Shown: piece after piece, positions 28,773 through 36,470 of the stretch
How the letters are laid out: every line of letters begins with the position of its first letter
How positions within the stretch are numbered: the first letter of the stretch is position 1
Assembly (NCBI GenBank): GCA_016719055.1
Contig: JADKAW010000042.1
Location: 1-64,000 of the forward strand
From: Candidatus Rhodoferax mariagerensis
GTDB taxonomy: Bacteria; Pseudomonadota; Gammaproteobacteria; Burkholderiales; Burkholderiaceae_C
Length of the DNA stretch: 64,000 nt
Reading direction: 5' to 3'
Made by a program: the position numbers and the translations under genes
Notes under the pieces: model-generated
Database searches by the model: none
Told to the model about the DNA's origin: nothing
What the model saw: the letters and a program-made list of their open reading frames with translations, nothing else

Positions 28773-29131
28773 GAAGGATAAAAGTGGTGCGGGTATTGGT
28801 CGCTAAATTGATTGGAAAAAATGCTACCAGATGGCCCAAGACTTTGCTCAAATTTGGATTGATTTTGTTTGAAAGATTCATTTTGAACAGCATTTTGACC
28901 CAAAGGCTGCTGTCGTGGGTATCCCCATTTGGGGGATATTTAGCCTGTTAGCAACATTTTTCGGCTTTTTACCAACACAGCAAACGCCAGTAAGCCCGAG
29001 CGGTCTCGGCATCCTGGTTCAGCAGGCCTGAACCTTGCGGCATCGGCCTGGCTTGCCCATCGCCAAGTCCTGCCTTTTGCGGATTTCGCCATGCCAGCTT
29101 CCGTCAGTGATGCAGGCGCTACCATTGCAGC
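28773..29131. promoter_or_regulatory. Divergent intergenic region between II-5 and ATPase copy 3
   Basis: Similar to the region upstream of ATPase copy 2, including CCCCATTTGGGGGATAT near 28924 and the shared GCAGGCGCTACCATTGCAGC just before the ATPase start. No gene recognised. Confidence 0.4.
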
Positions 29132-30730
29132 ATGGACAAATTCTTCAACACCGCTGGCCCGAACCAACCTGACATCCACTACACGCTGTTGCCCAAAGAC
29201 CGGGTCAACTGGCCCGAGTTGTCGGGCCTGATGGCGGCACGCAAGTATTTCATCCTGCACGCACCGCGCCAGACTGGCAAGACCAGCTTGTTGATCAACC
29301 TGATGGACTTTATCAACGCCCAAGGTCAATACCGGGCGCTGTACATCAACATTGAAGCCGCGCAGGCTGCGCGCAGTGATGTGCTGATGGCATCCAGCGC
29401 CATGGTGCAGGCGCTGGCGGGTGCCGCGCGGCTGTACTGGAAAGACTTCCACAGCTGGAGCCAAATCGCCTTGGCAAGTTTGCAGCGCGCAGCCAATGGC
29501 AAAGACCGCCTGACAACGGTGCTGCAAAGCTGGAGCCGAGCCAGTGACAAGCCTCTGATCATCTTTCTGGACGAAGTCGATGCCCTGGTGGGCGACACGC
29601 TGATCTCATTGCTGCGCCAGATCCGCGCTGGCTACGCCCAGCGGCCCGAAGCTTTTCCGCAAAGCATGGTGCTGTGCGGCGTGCGTGATGTGCGCGACTA
29701 TCGGCTACACCGCAGCGACGGCGAAATCATCACCGGGGGCAGCGCCTTCAACATCAAGAGCGAATCCATCCGGCTGGCCGACTTCTCCCAAGCCGATGTC
29801 AAAGCCCTGCTGCAACAACACACCGATGCCACCGGACAGACGTTTGAGTCCGGCGTGCTGGAAGAAATCTGGGCTGACACCCAGGGTCAGCCCTGGCTGG
29901 TGAATGCGCTGGCCTATGAGGCCTGTTTCAGAAAGCCCGAGCAGCGCGACCGCACCGTGCCGGTGACGGTGGAGCAGATGCGCCAGGCGCGTGAGAGCCT
30001 GATTCTGCGCCGCGACACGCATCTGGACCAGTTGGCCGACAAGCTGCGCGAGCCACGGGTGCGCCATGTGGTCGAACCGATCCTCGCTGGCCTGGGTGGC
30101 GCTGAAGACCTGCCCGACGACGACATCCAATACTGCCGCGACCTTGGGCTGATCGGGCTGGGCCGCCCGCTAGCCATTGCCAACCGCATCTATCAGGAAG
30201 TGATTCCGCGTCAGCTCACCTGGAGCACGCAAGAAACCATGGTGCAGGAACAGACCTGGTACCTGACACCCGCCGGCCAACTCGACATGGACAAGCTGCT
30301 GGACGCGTTTCAACAGTTTTTCCGCGAACACTCCGAGAGCTGGCTGCAGCGTTATGCCTACCACGAGGCCGGGCCGCAACTGCTGCTGCAAGCCTTTTTG
30401 CAGCGCATCGTCAACGGCGGTGGGCGCATTGCGCGTGAATACGGCCTGGGCCGGGGCCGAACCGATCTGTTTTTGCAGTGGCCGCTCAGTGCCCAAGGCT
30501 TTCTTGGGCCGATGCAGCAGGTGGTGCTGGAGCTCAAAATCCAGCACAAAGGCAAAGTCGCCACGCTAGCCACCGGCCTGGCACAGACCGCGCGCTATGC
30601 CGACCAGTGCGGGGCCGACAGCGCGCATTTGCTGATCTTTGACCGCGACCCCAGCGTGCCCTGGGATGACAAGATTTACCGCCAGGAGCACAGCCAAGGC
30701 GCGCGGACCATCAATGTCTGGGGCATGTGA
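29132..30730 (+). CDS. AAA ATPase fused to a PD-(D/E)XK-like domain, copy 3 (intact)
   Basis: A 532-residue soluble protein and the only undamaged copy of three. Walker A is APRQTGKT at residues 44-51, Walker B LIIFLDEVDALV at 142-153, and GVRDVRDYR is a likely sensor region near 190. A middle helical part (QARESLILRRDTHLDQLADK) follows. The C-terminal part (~430-500) has GRGRTDLFLQWP and VVLELKIQHKGK, the D...ExK spacing of PD-(D/E)XK nuclease-like folds, and the protein ends INVWGM. This domain pairing is common in bacterial 'ATP-binding protein' families of unknown role. Repeated linkage to the DUF1566 cassettes, divergently oriented, suggests co-mobilisation or a functional tie; that is inference. 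Confidence 0.8.
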   Translation: MDKFFNTAGPNQPDIHYTLLPKDRVNWPELSGLMAARKYFILHAPRQTGKTSLLINLMDFINAQGQYRALYINIEAAQAARSDVLMASSAMVQALAGAARLYWKDFHSWSQIALASLQRAANGKDRLTTVLQSWSRASDKPLIIFLDEVDALVGDTLISLLRQIRAGYAQRPEAFPQSMVLCGVRDVRDYRLHRSDGEIITGGSAFNIKSESIRLADFSQADVKALLQQHTDATGQTFESGVLEEIWADTQGQPWLVNALAYEACFRKPEQRDRTVPVTVEQMRQARESLILRRDTHLDQLADKLREPRVRHVVEPILAGLGGAEDLPDDDIQYCRDLGLIGLGRPLAIANRIYQEVIPRQLTWSTQETMVQEQTWYLTPAGQLDMDKLLDAFQQFFREHSESWLQRYAYHEAGPQLLLQAFLQRIVNGGGRIAREYGLGRGRTDLFLQWPLSAQGFLGPMQQVVLELKIQHKGKVATLATGLAQTARYADQCGADSAHLLIFDRDPSVPWDDKIYRQEHSQGARTINVWGM

Positions 30731-30741
30731 TTGCGCCGCAT

Positions 30742-30805
30742 GTAACAAAATTGCCTGTAGCCCCCGTGGGTATTGCGGAATCAGCTTCTTAATTTGTAGC
30801 ATGCT
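30742..30805. repeat. Dispersed intergenic repeat, copy i
   Basis: GCCTGTAGCCCCCGTGGGTA then ATCAGCTTCTTAATTTGTAG; nearly identical to copy g, showing that the ATPase and its 3' flank were duplicated together. Confidence 0.6.
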
Positions 30806-30824
30806 GGCTGACAGCGAATTAGCG

Positions 30825-30890
30825 CGCTGCACGCCAGCGTGGCCACCTGGGATGTGCACTAACTGTTTTGCCGGCGCACCCGTGCCAATA
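30825..30890 (+). pseudogene. Antitoxin/IPTL-CTERM junction vestige at I-6
   Basis: GGGATGTGCACTAACTGTTT followed by TGCCGGCGCACCCG; same vestige as at 23340. Confidence 0.5.
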
Positions 30891-30915
30891 GTACGTGCCA
30901 CACGCAGCGCTACCC

Positions 30916-31893
30916 TCAGTCAAGCAGCAACATCAATATCGGTGTCAAGTCCGTCGATTGTGCAGCCGTCGTCACCGCCACGCTACTGGGGCTGGCTTGC
31001 AGGTTATTGGCCGTGTCTTTGGCAACGAAGTACAGCTTGTACGCCGTGCCGGGCGTCAAACCGCTCAGGCTGATGCTCGCGGGCGTGGCAGCCGTCATGG
31101 CGGTATTGCCTGAACGAACCACGGTGACGCCAGCGTAGTTGACACCGGCCACCACCTGCTCGGACGTGGGGGCAGTGGCTGCGCTGGGCACCAGCAGCCA
31201 GTAGCCGGTGCCGGCTTCGTTGATCGTCACGCTGATACCAGCTGTGCGGGCAGTTGGGCTGCCGCTGAGGGTCGGGGCTGCAGTGGTGACGGGCCGCGTG
31301 GTGTCGGGCGGTGAACCCAGCAGATCAGAAGAAGCCAAAGACTGTCCGCTTCGCACGAGGCGAACATAGCTGTACCACCACTTGTCGCTGCCATCGGTGT
31401 AGCCGTCGTAGAAGTTGACGATCCACGCGAATCTCGGATTAGGCGCCCAGGTGGTCGATGTCCAGGTGCCACCATAGCCAACCACGTCACCGGTGACAGG
31501 TGTATTGGGAAAAGCGTCTGCATCAATGGTCGCCTTGCCGCTGGTCCAGGTATCTAGCTTGGTGATGGATTCCAGCTCATTCACATTGGGCACGCGCCAG
31601 TCCGTAAAGCCTTTGTAGCTGGCAGCGTTGGCGGCCACTGCGGCGGCCAACGCCCCGGGCCAGTCGTACAGCCCGGCGGTGTCGGTCAGGCAGGCGCTGC
31701 CAGTTCGCCCCAAAATGCATTGGTCCCACACCAGGCTGGTCATGGTATCCGTCACCGTACCATTGCCATTGACGGTAAAGGGCGCAGCAGCCCAGGCGGG
31801 CCACGCCAGGCTCAGGCTCAGTGCCAGGGTGGCGCTGCAGACCCCAGGGCGGCAGGGTTTGGCAGGTAACAGAATGCATTCAGGTGACTTCAT
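30916..31893 (-). CDS. Type I DUF1566 protein I-6 with one fibronectin-like unit
   Basis: An intact 325-residue exported protein: signal peptide MKSPECILLPAKPCRPGVCS to about WAA, DUF1566 core (NGNGTVTDTMTSLVWDQC, KGFTDWRVPNVNELESITK), variable segment to YVRLVRSGQ, one ~110-residue unit (GTGYWLLVPSAATAPTS) and the end STDLTPILMLLLD. The shortest type I architecture in the array. Confidence 0.85.
   Translation of the reverse strand: MKSPECILLPAKPCRPGVCSATLALSLSLAWPAWAAAPFTVNGNGTVTDTMTSLVWDQCILGRTGSACLTDTAGLYDWPGALAAAVAANAASYKGFTDWRVPNVNELESITKLDTWTSGKATIDADAFPNTPVTGDVVGYGGTWTSTTWAPNPRFAWIVNFYDGYTDGSDKWWYSYVRLVRSGQSLASSDLLGSPPDTTRPVTTAAPTLSGSPTARTAGISVTINEAGTGYWLLVPSAATAPTSEQVVAGVNYAGVTVVRSGNTAMTAATPASISLSGLTPGTAYKLYFVAKDTANNLQASPSSVAVTTAAQSTDLTPILMLLLD
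31342..31464 (-). other. Putative DGR variable region, VR I-6
   Basis: Diagnostic codons ATC and AAC; downstream codons TAC, GAC, TAC, GAT, AGC, GAC, TGG, TGG, TAC, AGC. Confidence 0.6.
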
Positions 31894-31948
31894 GGCGCGA
31901 GTTCTCAAAGATTGAAGGTTGGGTTTGAATGACAGTGTCATGGCAGCT

Positions 31949-32026
31949 TCAGACACACCAAAAAGTAAGGTGCACGACCAAATCAAGGGCCGCTTTCCAG
32001 ACCGGCAAGTGGCGGTAATGGGCCAT
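31949..32026 (-). pseudogene. Avd remnant of cassette 6
   Basis: MAHYRHLPVWKAALDLVVHL then TFWCV and a stop: the Avd start with its best-preserved N-terminal motif, cut after 25 codons. Starts 36 nt after the II-6 stop. Confidence 0.7.
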
Positions 32027-32062
32027 GGCGATGGGGTTCAGGGAGCCATCAAAAGGGCAAAA

Positions 32063-32851
32063 TTACTGTCCGCTTCGCACGAGGCGAACATAGTAGGCGC
32101 TCGTCTTTTCGTTGGCATTGGAGCTGCCGCTGTCGAAGCCGACGAACCACGCGTTACTCGGACTAGGCGCAAATGTGTCATTGGTCCAGTACCAATCGCT
32201 TTGCGTCGCAGGGAAAAAATTGGCATCGATCGCGGGGAGCGTGGTCAGACCCCGGTGGACAATGCCCTGCAGCTCGCGCCGGGTAGGCATGCGCCAGTCA
32301 TCGACCGTTTCACCACACAAGTTGGCAGCGTTCAGTGCAGCAATAAACTTATCCGTGTTGCAGGGGCTTACGCTGGCACCACAGCTTGCAACACCGGCAT
32401 TGCTGCGCCAAGCGTAGGTGTAGCTGGTGTCTTGCAGGCCCGAAGTTGTTTTGACCTCCCAGATCAGGTTGGTGACGTTGTCTTTGACGCAGCGTGGCGT
32501 GGCTGCTGGCACGGCGGGCGAACCGGTGAGTGCAATGACATTGCCACTGGCATCCAGCGGGGTGAAGTCAAAACCCGCAGCGCCGCCACCCACTTTGGTC
32601 GGGCTGGCTACATCGCGGCCAAAACGGCCGTCCTGGCGCGGACGAGTGCCTGCATCGCCGGCGGTGGCGCTGTCACAAGCCACCAGCACATCGCTGGCAT
32701 TGGCACACTGGGTTTGCCCGGTGTCGTTGAGCAGGCCGGTGGGTGCGGCTTGCACAGCGCTGGCCGCCAGCAGCAGAGCACTGGCCAGCGTCAGTGCAGA
32801 ACGATAAACAGAAAGGCGCGAGAAAAACGACAGATCAGGCAAGGTGTGCAT
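32063..32851 (-). CDS. Type II DUF1566 protein II-6
   Basis: An intact 262-residue exported protein: signal peptide MHTLPDLSFFSRLSVYRSAL to about VQA, GLLNDTGQTQCAN, RQDGRFGRD, CVKDNVTNLIWEVK, DDWRMPTRRELQGIVH and YVRLVRSGQ. Start chosen by the GGAG box. It is the last cassette gene before hipBA. Confidence 0.83.
   Translation of the reverse strand: MHTLPDLSFFSRLSVYRSALTLASALLLAASAVQAAPTGLLNDTGQTQCANASDVLVACDSATAGDAGTRPRQDGRFGRDVASPTKVGGGAAGFDFTPLDASGNVIALTGSPAVPAATPRCVKDNVTNLIWEVKTTSGLQDTSYTYAWRSNAGVASCGASVSPCNTDKFIAALNAANLCGETVDDWRMPTRRELQGIVHRGLTTLPAIDANFFPATQSDWYWTNDTFAPSPSNAWFVGFDSGSSNANEKTSAYYVRLVRSGQ
32066..32191 (-). other. Putative DGR variable region, VR II-6
   Basis: Codes YWTNDTFAPSPSNAWFVGFD onward; diagnostic codons TTC and GGC. 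Confidence 0.6.
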
Positions 32852-32870
32852 GAGTGGTGGCTCCAGAATG

Positions 32871-32908
32871 AAAAAAGCCGCCCGGCGCTAAACAGCACGG
32901 GGCGGCAA
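32871..32908 (-). terminator. Terminator-like hairpin in the leader of II-6
   Basis: GCCGCCCGGCGCT / AGCACGGGGCGGC arms with a six-T run on the minus strand. Confidence 0.55.
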
Positions 32909-32941
32909 AAGAAAAAACGAAAAAGATTGGGGAGGCGCTAA

Positions 32942-32980
32942 GGCTTGGCTTGGCTTGGCTTGGGCTTGGCTTGGCTTGGA
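32942..32980. repeat. GGCTT pentanucleotide repeat upstream of II-6
   Basis: Four GGCTT units, one extra G, then three more units. Shorter runs lie at the same place upstream of II-1 (three to four units) and II-2; II-3 has a TTGAC version. Confidence 0.75.
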
Positions 32981-33104
32981 AAAAAACATAGACCAACCGA
33001 TCGGGACTGGGTTCAGATTTTCAAGAATTTGGGTCGAATAATGTGTATCCCGGCGAATGTAAACGATGTTTGACGGCTTGGGTATCCCCCATTTGGGGGG
33101 TTTT

Positions 33105-34358
33105 TCAAGCTTTTTGGGGCCATTGGTCCCGCTGCGCCCGCAAAAATGGTCGGTCGATCTGGGTCGCCAGGGCGCTGATATCTGCTGTCGCAACACCCAT
33201 GCTGGCAAAGTGGGCCCGCCAACCCGACACCACAGCCGCCACCGTTGCCACCAAAGCAACTGCTGCGCTGGACTTCAAACCAAAATGCTGGTGCTCTGAC
33301 AAAGCGTTGATCAGCGTGGCATCCGCCTGCGCGGTGCCAACGCGCATTTGCTGATAACCCAGCGCCTGACCCGAAGGCAGCACGTCAAACGCGGGTGACA
33401 ACGCGTATTGGCCCCGGTCATCCATCAACAAGACATGGTTTTTTTCGTGGTCGTCGGTGTTGTCCATCAGAATATTGAAGACCATCCGGCAAAACAGTTC
33501 GCGCATGTGCTGCAGGCGCAAGCCACCATCGGCCACGCCCCGTCTGCGCAGAATCTGGGCCAGTTCCGGATAACCCATGCCCTCGCCGGCGGCCTTGAGC
33601 GCTACCTTGGCTGAAACGGCGTGTACACGGCGTCCATCACCCCGGTCAAATCGCTTGACGGCCAGCGCATGCCCCGACGGCAAGGCAATCGGCCGGGTCT
33701 CGGCAACGCGGATGCCGGCTTTGGCTGCCAGAGTCATGGTGGCATGCTCAACCAGCGGCATATTGATTGATTCACCCGGCTCACTAAATTTGACAATCCA
33801 GGGGTGGCCGTCGATTGTGATCAGCGCCTTGGGCCGTGCGCCGCCCATGGCGCCGCCGGGTGCCATCAGGCGCTGTTGCAGCGGGTCCATCGATTCGCCG
33901 ATCAAGACACGGCGCACCAGTTGCTCAAGCGCCGCAACGTCCGCCAGTTGCGGCAGCGGTCCAAAGCGCCTTGGCCGGTAGGTCTCACCGGTCGGCGATA
34001 CGCCCAGCGCACCAAAGCGCTCGTCACCGGCATAGAACAAAAAATCCAGGACAGACAGGCGCGGTGGTTTTTCCAGAAAACGGATGACTCGCTCGCCCCA
34101 GCGGTCAGGTCGCGCATCGTCCACCGCACCTGCAGCGGTTTCAGTCTCTGTGGGCAGGAATTCGCTGTCCACCAGTGGCATGTCTTCGCTCAGGGCAAAC
34201 CCGGTGTTGAGCCAGGTTGGGGCATAACGCAAGGACACGCCCCTCAAACCGCGCACCGTGCTCAAAGTGCCAATCAGCTGCGGCTGTGCGGGCTTGCCGA
34301 GCCACCAAAGGTAAAGCGTGTCGGTCGGCTGGTAGGTTTTAAGGTCGAAGTCGATCAT
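33105..34358 (-). CDS. hipA: HipA-family serine/threonine kinase toxin
   Basis: A 417-residue HipA-like kinase; family members phosphorylate aminoacyl-tRNA synthetases or related targets and induce growth arrest or persistence. Visible motifs are the glycine-rich GGARPKALITIDG loop, HALAVKRFDR, the catalytic NTDDHEKNHVLLMDD and SPAFDVLPSG in place of DFG. The N-terminal part (GTLSTVRGLRGVSLRYAPTW) is the HipA_C/couple_hipA region. Start at 34358 (MIDFDLKTYQ). It overlaps the end of the antitoxin gene by 20 bp. The annotated end is a full-length C-terminus. Confidence 0.9.
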   Translation of the reverse strand: MIDFDLKTYQPTDTLYLWWLGKPAQPQLIGTLSTVRGLRGVSLRYAPTWLNTGFALSEDMPLVDSEFLPTETETAAGAVDDARPDRWGERVIRFLEKPPRLSVLDFLFYAGDERFGALGVSPTGETYRPRRFGPLPQLADVAALEQLVRRVLIGESMDPLQQRLMAPGGAMGGARPKALITIDGHPWIVKFSEPGESINMPLVEHATMTLAAKAGIRVAETRPIALPSGHALAVKRFDRGDGRRVHAVSAKVALKAAGEGMGYPELAQILRRRGVADGGLRLQHMRELFCRMVFNILMDNTDDHEKNHVLLMDDRGQYALSPAFDVLPSGQALGYQQMRVGTAQADATLINALSEHQHFGLKSSAAVALVATVAAVVSGWRAHFASMGVATADISALATQIDRPFLRAQRDQWPQKA

Positions 34359-34689
34359 CAATAGAGCTAGGTTTGCGCACGGCACGCATTTGGGCGGCCC
34401 GCACCGCATCTTCCAGCGCGCCCCGATCATGTTCAGGTGCCGCCAGATCAGAGAGCGCGGATGTGCGTCCCATTAACCACAGCGCTGTCGCATAAACACC
34501 CATTGCGACGCTGGGGTCGCCGCGTTCCATGCGCATCAGAGTGGGCTCGGATACCCCTATCCGCTGGGACCATGTCTGGCGCGACTCGCGCCGACGTTTG
34601 CGCGCAATGGCCAGGTTTTCACCCAGCGCGCGCAAGTGGCTGGCGACGACCTGCGGCAAAGTGTCAATGACTTGAGAATGCTTTGACAT
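34339..34689 (-). CDS. hipB: HipB-like helix-turn-helix antitoxin
   Basis: A 116-residue XRE-type regulator. The HTH is at ~25-75 (NLAIARKRRRESRQTWSQRI, VSEPTLMRMERGDPSVAMGV), and the tail (ALEDAVRAAQMRAVRK) likely contacts HipA. It precedes hipA with overlap, so the two are co-transcribed and presumably autorepressed through the AT-rich upstream region. Confidence 0.87.
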   Translation of the reverse strand: MSKHSQVIDTLPQVVASHLRALGENLAIARKRRRESRQTWSQRIGVSEPTLMRMERGDPSVAMGVYATALWLMGRTSALSDLAAPEHDRGALEDAVRAAQMRAVRKPSSIDDRLRP

Positions 34690-34800
34690 GACATATATAT
34701 CATCAAAACTTCAATAATACTAACATTTATAGTAGTTTAAAAATATCCAACAATTTCAGTTCTGGCAATATTTCCACTTTTTTCAGGCTTTTTTGCCAGC
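34690..34800 (-). promoter_or_regulatory. AT-rich hipBA promoter/operator region
   Basis: A strongly AT-rich stretch stands out from its surroundings. It contains TACTAACATTTATAGTA at 34718-34734 (5-bp inverted arms), a possible operator, and TATAAAT-like sequence on the minus strand. Confidence 0.4.
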
Positions 34801-34839
34801 ATTCATAGGCTGAACCAAATGTCGCCCGAGTTGAGGCAC

Positions 34840-34880
34840 ACATAAAAAAACCGCCCGGCACTGCAAAGCACCGGGCGGCC
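34840..34880 (-). terminator. Intrinsic terminator of the CsgG-like lipoprotein gene
   Basis: CCGCCCGGCACT / AGCACCGGGCGG arms around a short loop, with a seven-T run on the minus strand, 27 bp past the stop of the gene at 34907. Confidence 0.75.
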
Positions 34881-34906
34881 ATGTTTGCAGGGCAACCGTT
34901 GCGCGT

Positions 34907-35770
34907 TCAGTTCCCCACCTTCAGCGCGCCGCCCTTGCCCAGACCACCCTTGACGGTTTGTGCCTTGTAGTTGCGCAGCGAAATCACCATGCTGTTATAG
35001 GAGTCCACAAAAGCTGCCACCGTGGCTTTGCCAGCGGGGGTGCGCGAGAAACCACTCAGACCACCGGCAGCACCGCCGCCAAACGCACCGAGCGCCGCGC
35101 CGTAATTGGTGGCGGTGGCGTTGCCCTCAGAAATGGCAATCTGAACCCCAGAGCGAATGTCAAACAGCGAGAGTGTGACCACCGAGGCTTTGCTCTCCAA
35201 AGAGCCCGCCAAGGCACCCACGGTCCCCCCAATCAGGCCTCCCAACGAACCCGCCAGCTTGCCAGTGGACTCGTTGTCAACGATGATGGCAGGCTCCAAA
35301 AAGTAATCGGCAGCCACGCGCTGGCCTTTTTGCTGCTGTGAGCCAGCGCGAAATTCGCCCGAGTTGCGCTGCTTGTCGGTAATGGCAGAGATCTTGCCCT
35401 CAAGGCGGTTGTTGCCGATGGAGGTGATCACAAAGCAGTTGGACTGCTGCACCGCCAGGCGAATCAGTGGCTCGATGGTAGTAACTTTGGTCGCTGAGCC
35501 AAAGCTGGCGTACCACTCTTTGCCCCGTCCATCATCCACCGCCAGCGTACCCATGGGCGCGCTGCAGCGCTCCAGGCTCGAACTGGCACCCGCACTGGTA
35601 CCGCCAGCGGCAGCCCCTGTAACGGCTGTGGAACTGGGGCCGGGCGCGCCGCCGCTGGAGGCAGAAGCACTGCTACCTGTCGTCACGGTGCCACCTGGGG
35701 TGACACAACCAGCCAATGCCAGCAAAGCCGACAGGCTGACGAAACGCAGGGAGGTCAAGGACTTGTTCAT
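34907..35770 (-). CDS. CsgG/HfaB-family-like lipoprotein
   Basis: A 287-residue lipoprotein. The lipobox LLALAGC is at residues ~16-22, then a long Gly/Ser/Ala-rich linker, then the conserved part from ~68 (GTLAVDDGRGKEWYASFGSA, VQQSNCFVITSIGNNRLE). It also has glycine-rich stretches (GSLGGLIGGTVGALAGSL, GAFGGGAAGGLSGF). It resembles CsgG-like proteins, which form or support outer-membrane secretion or envelope assembly. No curli-type genes are nearby. The terminator at 34840-34880 ends it. Confidence 0.7.
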   Translation of the reverse strand: MNKSLTSLRFVSLSALLALAGCVTPGGTVTTGSSASASSGGAPGPSSTAVTGAAAGGTSAGASSSLERCSAPMGTLAVDDGRGKEWYASFGSATKVTTIEPLIRLAVQQSNCFVITSIGNNRLEGKISAITDKQRNSGEFRAGSQQQKGQRVAADYFLEPAIIVDNESTGKLAGSLGGLIGGTVGALAGSLESKASVVTLSLFDIRSGVQIAISEGNATATNYGAALGAFGGGAAGGLSGFSRTPAGKATVAAFVDSYNSMVISLRNYKAQTVKGGLGKGGALKVGN

Positions 35771-35851
35771 GTGAAGCTGCTTTCTCTATGAATGGGGGAA
35801 CAAAGGGTGCTGAGGATTATCGATGCGTCAAAGACTGTGTCAGCGATTGTG

Positions 35852-36430
35852 TCAGCGGTAGCGCCAGCCACCGGGTGACCAGTGCCAGTGGTAGGCGTAA
35901 CCGCTTTGCCACAAGGCTTGCCACGAATTGCGATACGCCTGGCGCCACTGGTACATGTCTTGCTCGGACTTTTTCGCGTTGCGCGCGCCTGCCAGCAATT
36001 TTGCAGCTTCCTTGTCGCCGCGTGCGGCAGCCAGCGACAGCCATTTCTCAGCCTCATCAAAATCGGCACCCATTTCTTCCAGTCCCATGAGGTACAGCCG
36101 CCCCAGAGCCAGGTAGGCTGCAGGCACGCCACGCTCACCGGCTTCGCGCATCCACTGCAGCGCCTGGTAACTGTCGCGGCGAACACCGTCACCCCGGAAA
36201 TAGCGCAACGACAAATCATAGGCAGCGCGCGGGTCTTTGCTGGCGATGTCGGCCAGCGCTGCCAGTCGGCGCGTTTCCTCGGGGTTGTCGTCGTGCGCAG
36301 GATCAAACGTGGCGCTGTTGCGCGGCCGATCCGAGCAACCGCTGTCGTCGCAGATGCGGATGGTGGGTGCGGCATTTTGTGCGCTTGCCACACCAGCCAC
36401 CAGCAGCAGTGAAATCAGCAGACGTTTCAT
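35852..36430 (-). CDS. Exported Sel1-repeat (TPR-like) protein
   Basis: A 192-residue protein with a signal peptide (MKRLLISLLLVAGVASAQ). Sel1-like repeats run from ~65 to ~150 (AAYDLSLRYFRGDGVRRDSY, AAYLALGRLYLMGLEEMG, AEKWLSLAAARGDKEAAKLL). It ends in an aromatic tail (YAYHWHWSPGGWRYR). Such repeats mediate protein contacts. It lies in the same direction as the lipoprotein gene, 81 bp upstream of it, so the two may be co-transcribed. Role unknown. Confidence 0.8.
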   Translation of the reverse strand: MKRLLISLLLVAGVASAQNAAPTIRICDDSGCSDRPRNSATFDPAHDDNPEETRRLAALADIASKDPRAAYDLSLRYFRGDGVRRDSYQALQWMREAGERGVPAAYLALGRLYLMGLEEMGADFDEAEKWLSLAAARGDKEAAKLLAGARNAKKSEQDMYQWRQAYRNSWQALWQSGYAYHWHWSPGGWRYR

Positions 36431-36470
36431 CGGGCGAATCCTTGTCGATCAAGCGTTTATGGGCTAAATC

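Noticed and set aside
4855..32851. Reverse transcriptase or template repeat inside the array
   Set aside because: I looked for RT-like frames and extra non-coding VR copies and found none; every VR copy is inside a DUF1566 gene.
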